A stretch of DNA of 64,000 nucleotides from Cheilinus undulatus (lineage: Eukaryota; Chordata; Actinopteri; Labriformes; Labridae). The stretch's first letter is position 1; the number at the start of each line of letters is the position of its first letter. The DNA lies in contig NW_024571677.1 of NCBI RefSeq assembly GCF_018320785.1, positions 1 through 64,000 of the forward strand, in the 5' to 3' direction. Made by a program: the position numbers and the translations under genes. Under the pieces are notes generated by a model. That model saw only the letters and a list, made by a program, of their open reading frames with translations. It made no database searches and had not been told where the DNA came from. Of this stretch, positions 55,002 through 64,000 are shown in pieces.

Positions 55002-58000
55002 GTGAGAAACGCAGATTTACGTTAATTTACCGGGTGTTTATGTATTTATAATGATGATTTACCGGCTGTCTTAGTGAACTGAGCTTTAGTTTTAAAGAAG
55101 GATTTAAAAAAAGACAGAAGTAAACATCAGGGTCATGGAGCAGAGATCTGATCCTGTTCAACAGTCTGAAATAAGAAGAAGTTAACATAAAACATGTTAA
55201 AGCACATTCTTATTATCCGTGGCTATGAGCTGGATATTCTCTGACAGTTTCACATTTAGGCATCATAGATTATGTCAGCACTCTTTAACATCAAGAGATG
55301 TTTTATTGAACATAACCAGGACTGTTCATTCAAGCCATCAGCTTATGTCCATCTAATCGGTCATTAAAATATTCATGTCAGCATGGAAAATAATATTATC
55401 CTTTGATATTACAGGTGAGTTATTGTTTAAAAAAGTTTCTATAAACCTCTATTACTGCATGGCAGCACCTGGGTCTCAGTGGACTTTACCAAGTTTACAA
55501 TACAGATAAACATGTTTACAGCAGAGATAAACAAGTTTACAGCAGAGATAAACGTGTTTACAGCAGAGATAAACAAGTTTACAGCAGAGATGAACAAGTT
55601 TACAGCAGAGATAAACAAGTTTACAGCAGAGATAAACGTGTTTACAGCAGAGATAAACAAGTTTACAGCAGAGATAAACATGTTAACAGCAGAGATAAAC
55701 AAGTTTACAGCAGAGATAAACGTGTTTACAGCAGAGATAAACAAGTTTACAGCAGAGATAAACAAGTTTACAGCAGAGATAAACGTGTTTACAGCAGAGA
55801 TAAACAAGTTTACAGCAGAGATGAACAAGTTTACAGCAGAGATAAACGTGTTTACAGCAGAGATAAACAAGTTTACAGCAGAGATGAACAAGTTTACAGC
55901 AGAGATAAACAAGTTTACAGCAGAGATAAACGTGTTTACAGCAGAGATAAACAAGTTTACAGCAGAGATGAACAAGTTTACAGCAGAGATAAACAAGTTT
56001 ACAGCAGAGATAAACGTGTTTACAGCAGAGATAAACAAGTTTACAGCAGAGATAAACATGTTAACAGCAGAGATAAACAAGTTTACAGCAGAGATAAACG
56101 TGTTTACAGCAGAGATAAACAAGTTTACAGCAGAGATAAACAAGTTTACAGCAGAGATGAACAAGTTTACAGCAGAGATAAACAAGTTTACAGCAGAGAT
56201 AAACGTGTTTACAGCAGAGATAAACAAGTTTACAGCAGAGATAAACGTGTTTACAGCAGAGATAAACAAGTTTACAGCAGAGAGGAACATGTTTACAGCA
56301 GAGATAAACAAGTTTACAGCAGAGATAAACAAGTTTACAGCAGAGATAAACGTGTTTACAGCAGAGATAAACAAGTTTACAGCAGAGATAAACGTGTTTA
56401 CAGCAGAGATAAACAAGTTTACAGCAGAGATAAACATGTTTACAGCAGAGATAAGTTTACAGCAGAGATAAACGTGTTTACAGCAGAGATAAACAAGTTT
56501 ACAGCAGAGATGAACATGTTTACAGCAGAGATAAACAAGTTTACAGCAGAGATAAACAAGTTTACAGCAGAGATAAACAAGTTTACAGCAGAGATAAACA
56601 TGTTAACAGCAGAGATGAACATGTTTACAGCAGAGATAAAAAAGTTTACAGCAGAGATAAACGTGTTTACAGCAGAGATAAACAAGTTTACAGCAGAGAG
56701 GAACAAGTTTACAGCAGAGATAAACGTGTTTACAGCAGAGATAAACAAGTTTACAGCAGAGATAAACAAGTTTACAGCAGAGATAAACAAGTTTACAGCA
56801 GAGATAAACGTGTTTACAGCAGAGATAAACAAGTTTACAGCAGAGATAAACAAGTTTACAGCAGAGATGAACATGTTTACAGCAGAGATAAACAAGTTTA
56901 CAGCAGAGATAAACGTGTTTACAGCAGAGATAAACAAGTTTACAGCAGAGAGGAACATGTTTACAGCAGAGATAAACAAGTTTACAGCAGAGATAAACAA
57001 GTTTACAGCAGAGATAAACGTGTTTACAGCAGAGATAAACAAGTTTACAGCAGAGATAAACGTGTTTACAGCAAAGATAAACATGTTTAGGCAGAGATAA
57101 ACAAGTTTACAGCAGAGATAAACAAGTTTACAGCAGAGATAAACAAGTTTACAGCAGAGATAAACATGTTTACAGCAGAGATAAACAAGTTTACAGCAGA
57201 GATAAACAAGTTTACAGCAAAGATAAACATGTTTTCAGCAGAGATAAACGTGTACAGTAATGATAAACATGTTTACAACAGGGATTAACAAGTTTACAGT
57301 AGAGATAAACATGTTTATAGTAGAGATAAACATGTTTTCAGTAGAGATAAACAAGTTTACAGCAGAGATAAACATGTTTACAGCAGAGATAAACAAGTTT
57401 ACAGCAAAGATAAACATGTTTACAGCAGAGATAAACAAGTTTACAGGAAAGATAAACATGTTTACAGCAGAGATAAACATGTTTACAGCAGAGATAAACG
57501 TGTACAGTAATGATAAACAAGTTTACAACAGGGATTAACAAGTTTACAGCAAAGATAAACATGTTTACAGCAGAGATAAACAAGTTTACAGCAGAGATAA
57601 ATATGTTTACAGCAAAGATAAACATGTTTACAGCAGAGATAAACATGTTTACAGAAGAGATAAACAAGTTTACAGCAGAGATAAACAAGTTTACAACAGG
57701 GATAAACAAGTTTACAGCAGAGATAAAGAAGTTTACAGCAAAGATAAACATGTTTATAGCAGAGATAAACAAGTTTACAGCAGGGATAAACAAGTTTACA
57801 GCAGGGATAAACAAGTTTACAACAGGGATTAACAAGTTTACAGCAGAGATGAACATGTTTACAGCAGAGATAAACAAGTTTACAGCAGAGATATATATGT
57901 TTACAGCAAAGATAAACATGTTTACAGCAGAGATAAACAAGTTTACAGCAGAGATAAACAAGTTTACAGCAAAGATAAACATGTTTACAGCAGAGATAAA

Positions 58001-60066
58001 CAAGTTTACAGCAGAGATAAACAGGTTTACAGCAGGGATAAACAAGTTTACAGCAAAGATAAACATGTTTACAGCAAAGATAAACAAGTTTACAGCAGAG
58101 ATAAACAAGTTTACAGCAGAGATAAACAAGTTTACAGCAGGGATAAACAAGTTTACAGCAAAGATAAACAAGTTAACAGCAGAGATAAACAAGTTTACAG
58201 CAGAGATAAACGTGTTTACAGCAGAGATAAACATGTTTACAGCAGAGATAAACAAGTTTACAGCAAAGATAAACATGTTTACAGCAGAGATAAACAAGTT
58301 TACAGCAGAGATAAATATGTTTACAGCAAAGATAAACAAGTTTACAGCAGAGATAAACAAGTTTACAGCAAAGATAAACAAGTTTACAGCAGAGATAAAC
58401 AAGTTTACAGCAAAGATAAATATGTTTACAGCAAAGATAAACAAGTTTACAGCAGAGATAAACAAGTTTACAGCAAAGATAAACAAGTTTACAGCAGAGA
58501 TAAACATTTTTACAGCAGAGATAAACATGTTTACAGCAAAGATAAACATGTTTACAGCAGGGATAAATGTGTACAGTAATGATAAACATGTTTACAACAG
58601 GGATTAACAAGTTTACAGTAGAGATAAACACGTTTTCAGTAGAGATAACAAGTTTACAGTAGAGATAAACATGTTTATAGTAGAGATAAACATGTTTTCA
58701 GTAGAGATAACAAGTTTACAGTAGAGATAAACATGTTTATAGTAGAGATAAACATGTTTTCAGTAGAGATAGACAAGTTTACAGCAGAGATAAACATGTT
58801 TACAGCACTGATAAACAAGTTTACAGCAAAGATAAACATGTTTACAGCAGAGATAAACATGTTTACAGCGGAGATAAACGTATACAGTAATGATAAACAA
58901 GTTTACAACAGGGATTAACAAGTTTACAGCAAAGATAAACATGTTTACAGCAGAGATAAACAAGTTTACAGCAGAGATAAATATGTTTACAGCAGAGATA
59001 AACATGTTTACAGCAGAGATAAACAAGTTTACAGCAGAGATAAACATGTTTACAGAAGAGATAAACAAGTTTACAGCAGAGATAAACAAGTTTTCAACAG
59101 AGATAAACAAGTTTACAGCAAAGATAAACAAGTTTACAGCAGAGATAAACAAGTTTACAGCAGAGATAAATATGTTTACAGCAAAGATAAACATGTTTAC
59201 AGCAGAGATAAACAAGTTTACAGCAGAGATAAACAAGTTTACAGCAAAGATAAACATGTTTACAGCAGAGATAAACAAGTTTACAGCAGGGATAAACAAG
59301 TTTACAGCAAAGATAAACAAGTTAACAGCAGAGATAAAGAAGTTTACAGCAGAGATAAACAAGTTTACAGAAGAGATAAACAAGTTTACAGCAGAGATAA
59401 ACAAGTTTACAGCAGGGATAAACAAGTTTACAGCAAAGATAAACAAGTTAACAGCAGAGATAAAGAAGTTTACAGCAGGTATAAACAAGTTTACAGCAGG
59501 TATAAACAAGTTTACAGCAGGTATAAACAAGTTTACAGCAGGGATAAACAAGTTAACAGCAAAGATAAACAAGTTTACAGCAAAGATAAACAAGTTTACA
59601 GCAGAGTTAAACAAGTTTACAGCAGAGATAAACAAGTTTACAGCAGAGATAAATATGTTTACAGCAGAGATAAACAAGTTTACAGCATGTAAGGTCATGG
59701 TGAGGTCAATAATGATATTGATAGTGTCTCGTGTGTTTGCAGGGCCAAAAAGGGCAGAAACACCAGAGCTGTTAAAGACCAGGATCAGGTGAGTCCATCT
59801 GCAGTCCCAGTCTTATTCTAATCCCTCATTTGCTTATAATGGAGTTAATGTCTGGAGAGAAGTGGTCCCTAGAGGTCCTTCTAGAACCAGCTAGGTGGTT
59901 TTTAAATGTTCTAACTGTACCTTTAATGTGTTGTTCTTAAGCAAAGTGGTATTTCCTGTTGTTCATTCCTGAACTCAGAAAGGTTCAGCTGTGGACCATA
60001 TGGAGTCTCCCAACCTGTCTGCCATAGAGAGAGCCAGCTTCATGGAGGATCTGCAGAGGAACTTTG
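54997..60066 (+). CDS. unidentified gene, first three coding exons (partial)
   Basis: ATGAG (54997-55001) is followed by donor GTGAGA. Exon 2 (59743-59788) follows GTGTTTGCAG and exon 3 (59979-60066) follows CTGAACTCAG. Joined, they read MRAKKGRNTRAVKDQDQ, then KGSAVDHMESPNLSAIERAS, then FMEDLQRNF, ending phase 1 at donor GTAAGT. All junctions keep frame. The N-terminus is very basic, which suggests a nuclear or nucleic-acid-associated protein, but I do not recognise the family. In mammals MEIKIN and FNIP1 lie near ACSL6; the sequence does not resemble FNIP1, and I cannot judge MEIKIN. The remaining exons lie beyond the window. Confidence 0.65.
55002..55489. other. left part of downstream-gene intron 1
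   Basis: Unique AT-rich intronic DNA; no repeats or exons recognised. Confidence 0.4.
55490..59688. repeat. 21-bp minisatellite, about 200 copies, in intron 1 of the downstream gene
   Basis: The unit is TTTACAGCAGAGATAAACAA plus G, with common variants CGTG, CATG, GGGAT and GCAAAGAT. Copies left of about 57200 are mostly AGAGATAAAC(AAG/GTG), and copies to the right carry AAAGAT and ATG variants, so two sub-families are separated in space. A block with TGTACAGTAATGATAAAC recurs at about 57249, 57491, 58568 and 58880. Frames of up to 403 codons on both strands are artefacts. The unit contains TTTACAG, an acceptor-like motif. Confidence 0.97.
59743..59788 (+). CDS. downstream gene exon 2
   Basis: Completes codon 2 and encodes AKKGRNTRAVKDQDQ, phase 0 at donor GTGAGT. 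Confidence 0.65.
59979..60066 (+). CDS. downstream gene exon 3
   Basis: Encodes KGSAVDHMESPNLSAIERAS and FMEDLQRNF plus one base; donor GTAAGT. The helical, charged IERASFMEDLQRNF segment looks like the start of a coiled coil or helical domain. Confidence 0.65.
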
Positions 60067-60272
60067 GTAAGTCTTCATTTTAGACTGAGGAGTGGAAGCA
60101 GCAGCCAGGATGAGTCCTGGACCGCTGTTCTGAAGTCTTGAATAGGGAGAATTGGTAACATGAATAATGGACTCATGATTGTCTGTCGTCTGTTCCTCAT
60201 GTGTTCATGGTCTCGGATGTTAAATACCTCCATAAGGGGAAGTTCTCCATCATCTCAGGCCAGGTTTATTTC
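60067..60272. other. start of downstream-gene intron 3
   Basis: Unique intronic DNA before the terminal array. Confidence 0.4.
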
Positions 60273-63200
60273 TCCATGTGGTGTCTGACCTCCAGAGTGG
60301 ATCCATGTGGTCTCTGACCTCCAGAGTGGATCCATGTGGTCTCTGACCTGCAGAGTGGATCCATGTGGTCTCTGACCTCCAGAGTGGATCCATGTGGTCT
60401 CTGACCTCCAGAGTGGATCCATGTGGTCTCTGACCTGCAGAGTGGATCCATGTGGTCTCTGACCTCCAGAGTGGATCCATGTGGTCTCTGACCTCCAGAG
60501 TGGATCCGTGTGGTCTCTGACCTCCAAAGTGGATCCATGTGGTCTCTGACCTTGAGAGTGGAACAATGTGGTCTCTCACCTCCAGGGTGGATCCATGTGG
60601 TCTCTGACCTCCAGAGTGGATCCATGCGGTGTCTAAATCTGCAGAGTGGATCCATGTGGTCTCTGACCTCCAGAGTGGATCCATGTGGTCTCTGACCTCC
60701 AGAGTGGAACAATGTGGTCTCTCACCTCCAGGGTGGATCTATGTGGTCTCTGACCTCCAGAGTGGATCCATGCGGTGTCTAAATCTGCAGAGTGGATCCA
60801 TGTGGTCTCTGACCTCCAGAGTGGATCCATGTGGTCTCTGACCTCCAGAGTGGAACAATGTGGTCTCTCACCTCCAGGGTGGATCTATGTGGTCTCTGAC
60901 CTCCAGAGTGGATCCATGTGGTGTCTCACCTCCAGAGTGGATCTATGTGGTCTCTGACCTCCAAAGTGGATCCATGTGGTCTCTGACCTGCAGAGTGGAT
61001 CCATGTGGTCTCTGACCTCCAGGGTGGATCCATGTGGTGCCTGACCTTCAGAGTGGATCCATGTGGTCTCTGACCTCCAGAGTGGATCCATGTGGTCTCT
61101 GACCTCCAGAGTGGATCCATGTGGTCTCTGACCTCCAGGGTGGATCCATGTGGTCTCTGACCTCCAGAGTGGATCCATGTGGTGTCTCACCTCCAGAGTG
61201 TATCCATGTGGTCTCTGACCTGCAGAGTGTATCCATGTGGTCTCTGACCTGCAGAGTGGATCCATGTGGTCTCTGACCTCCAGAGTGGATCCATGTGGTC
61301 TCTGACCTCCAGAGTGGATCCGTGTGGTCTCTGACCTCCAAAGTGGATCCATGTGGTCTCTGACCTTGAGAGTGGAACAATGTGGTCTCTCACCTCCAGG
61401 GTGGATCCATGTGGTCTCTGACCTCCAGAGTGGATCCATGCGGTGTCTAAATCTGCAGAGTGGATCCATGTGGTCTCTGACCTCCAGAGTGGATCCATGT
61501 GGTCTCTGACCTCCAGAGTGGAACAATGTGGTCTCTCACCTCCAGGGTGGATCTATGTGGTCTCTGACCTCCAGAGTGGATCCATGCGGTGTCTAAATCT
61601 GCAGAGTGGATCCATGTGGTCTCTGACCTCCAGAGTGGATCCATGTGGTCTCTGACCTCCAGAGTGGATCCGTGTGGTCTCTCACCTCCAGGGTGGATCT
61701 ATGTGGTCTCTGACCTCCAGAGTGGATCCATGTGGTGTCTCACCTCCAGAGTGGATCCATGTGGTCTCTGACCTCCAAAGTGGATCCATGTGGTCTCTGA
61801 CCTGCAGAGTGGATCCATGTGGTCTCTGACCTCCAGGGTGGATCCATGTGGTGCCTGACCTTCAGAGTGGATCCATGTGGTCTCTGACCTCCAGAGTGGA
61901 TCCATGTGGTCTCTGACCTCCAGAGTGGATCCATGTGGTCTCTGACCTCCAGGGTGGATCCATGTGGTCTCTGACCTCCAGAGTGGATCCATGTGGTGTC
62001 TCACCTCCAGAGTGGATCCATGTGGTCTCTGACCTCCAGAGTGTATCCATGTGGTCTCTGACCTCCAGAGTGGATCCATGTGGTCTCTGACCTCCAGGGT
62101 GGATCCATGTGATCTCTGACCTGCAGAGTGGATCAATGTGGTCTCTGACCTCCAGGGTGGATCCATGTGGTGCCTGACCTCCAGAGTGTATCCATGTGGT
62201 CTCTGACCTGCAGAGTGGATCCATGTGGTCTCTGACCTGCAGAGTGGATCCATGTGGTCTCTGACCTGCAGAGTGGGTCCATGTGGTCTCTGACCTGCAG
62301 AGTGTATCCATGTGGTCTCTGACCTGCAGAGTGGATCCATGTGGTCTCTGACCTGCAGAGTGGATCCATGTGGTCTCTGACCTGCAGAGTTGATCCATGT
62401 GGTCTCTGACCTGCAGAGTGTATCCATGTGGTCTCTGACCTGCAGAGTTGATCCATGTGGTCTCTGACTTGCAGAGACCACAGAGTGTATCCATGTGGTC
62501 TCTGACCTGCAGAGTGGATCCATGTGGTCTCTGACCTGCAGAGTGGATCCATGTGGTCTCTGACCTTCAGAGTGGATCCATGTGGTCTCTGACCTTCAGA
62601 GTGGATCCATGTGGTCTCTGACCTGCAGAGACCACAGAGTGTATCCATGTGGTCTCTGACCTCCAAAGTGGATCCATGTGGTCTCTGACCTGCAGAGTGG
62701 ATCCATGTGGTCTCTGACCTGCAGAGTGGATCCATGTGGTCTCTGACCTGCAGAGTGGATCCATGTGGTCTCTGACCTTCAGAGTGGATCCATGTGGTGT
62801 CTGACCTCCAGAGTGGATCCATGTGGTGTCTGACCTCCAGAGTGGATCTATGTGGTCTCTGACCTCCAAAGTGGATCCATGTGGTCTCTGACCTGCAGAG
62901 TGGATCCATGTGGTCTCTGACCTCCAGGGTGGATCCATGTGGTGCCTGACCTTCAGAGTGTATCCATGTGGTCTCTGACCTCCAGAGTGGATCCATGTGG
63001 TCTCTGACCTGCAGAGTGGATCCATGTGGTCTCTGACCTGCAGAGTGGATCCATGTGGTCTCTGACCTTCAGAGTGGATCCATGTGGTCTCTGACCTGCA
63101 GAGTGGATCCATGTGGTCTCTGACCTTCAGAGTGGATCCATGTGGTCTCTGACCTGCAGAGTTGATCCATGTGGTCTCTGACCTGCAGAGACCACAGAGT

Positions 63201-64000
63201 GTATCCATGTGGTCTCTGACCTGCAGAGTGTATCCATGTGGTCTCTGACCTGCAGAGTGTATCCATGTGGTCTCTGACCTGCAGAGTGTATCCATGTGGT
63301 CTCTGACCTGCAGAGTGTATCCATGTGGTCTCTGACCTCCAGAGTGGATCCATGTGGTGTCTCACCTCCAGAGTGTATCCATGTGGTCTCTGACCTGCAG
63401 AGTGGATCCATGTGGTCTCTGACCTGCAGAGTGGATCCATGTGGTCTCTGACCTGCAGAGTGGATCCATGTGGTCTCTGACCTGCAGAGTGGATCCATGT
63501 GGTCTCTGACCTGCAGAGTTGATCCATGTGGTCTCTGACCTGCAGAGACCACAGAGTGTATCCATGTGGTCTCTGACCTGCAGAGTGTATCCATGTGGTC
63601 TCTGACCTGCAGAGTTGATCCATGTGGTCTCTGACCTGCAGAGACCACAGAGTGTATCCATGTGGTCTCTGACCTGCAGAGTGGATCCATGTGGTCTCTG
63701 ACCTGCAGAGTGGATCCATGTGGTCTCTGACCTGCAGAGTGGATCTATGTGGTCTCTGACCTCCAGAGTGGATCCATGTGGTGTCTCACCTCCAGAGTGG
63801 ATCTATGTGGTCTCTGACCTCCAAAGTGGATCCATGTGGTCTCTGACCTGCAGAGACCACAGAGTGTATCCATGTGGTCTCTGACCTGCAGAGTGGATCC
63901 ATGTGGTCTCTGACCTGCAGAGTGTATCCATGTGGTCTCTGACCTGCAGAGTGTATCCATGTGGTCTCTGACCTGCAGAGTGGATCCATGTGGTCTCTGA
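60273..64000. repeat. 29-bp minisatellite, about 128 copies, running off the window
   Basis: The unit is GATCCATGTGGTCTCTGACC followed by TCCAGAGTG. The left part is mostly TCCAGAG and the right part mostly TGCAGAG. A longer variant with AGACCACAGAGTGTATCC appears only after about 62470. An 814-bp block is duplicated (60510-60841 matches 61324-61655). Frames of up to 287 codons are artefacts. Confidence 0.96.

Noticed and set aside
55439..59792. Coiled-coil-like frames (NKFTAEI) and FISAVNL repeats
   Set aside because: The 21-bp intronic array read in frame on either strand.

Overview
The window is vertebrate nuclear DNA, almost certainly from a teleost fish. It holds a 20-exon gene for a long-chain acyl-CoA synthetase with vertebrate-type GT-AG introns, several teleost-style nonautonomous hAT elements, a Harbinger Myb-like gene remnant, a tRNA-derived SINE and an extreme load of minisatellites. 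No bacterial or viral gene is supported.

Gene content is low. On the + strand an intact long-chain acyl-CoA synthetase gene of the ACSL1/5/6 group (best match acsl6 by my reading) runs from the start codon at 27507 to the stop at 51483. All 20 coding exons join in frame with intact splice sites into a 698-residue protein, the length typical of ACSL1 and ACSL6. Exon 10 exists as two adjacent 78-base alternatives (44897-44974 and 45010-45087), the mutually exclusive 'gate' exons known from mammalian ACSL6/ACSL1. Downstream, a second + strand gene begins at about 54997. Its first three coding exons encode 46 complete codons plus a split codon, and it leaves the window unfinished. I do not recognise its product. 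Possible 5' noncoding exons of the synthetase gene are noted near 4207 and 21290.

Repeats dominate. About 38 kb of 64 kb (my estimate from array boundaries) is tandem repeat in some 17 unrelated families. By approximate start and unit length they are: 2911 (69 bp), 4350 (39 bp), 8700 (17-18 bp), 9255 (11 bp), 12635 (41 bp), 14601 (19/21 bp), 22256 (21 bp), 24789 (10/20 bp), 27256 (49 bp), 29650 (46 bp), 30847 (CT-rich), 33451 (12 bp), 39879 (42/47 bp), 46390 (about 22 bp, AT-rich), 51484 (GGAGA-type purine tract), 55490 (21 bp) and 60273 (29 bp, running off the end). Many have higher-order structure, that is, large internal duplications of 252 to 1698 bp. Arrays lie in introns 4, 5, 9 and 14 of the synthetase gene, directly after its stop codon, just before its start exon, and in introns 1 and 3 of the second gene. 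Coding exons are untouched.

Many arrays have unit lengths divisible by three, or vary only by substitution, so they create very long open frames on both strands (for example about 1000 codons across 33400-36570). These are artefacts of the repeats and are not annotated as genes.

Transposon layer: a 420-bp hAT MITE (300-719), a 528-bp hAT-like element carrying two perfect DR1 nuclear-receptor sites (8027-8554), a 1516-bp hAT element (25482-26997) with a perfect 8-bp target duplication, a Tc1/mariner-like transposase remnant (about 21640-22060, minus strand), a Harbinger element spanning 32970-37032 whose Myb-like gene is broken by the 12-bp array, a SINE (39342-39528) with a 12-bp target duplication, and an older repeat around the SINE.
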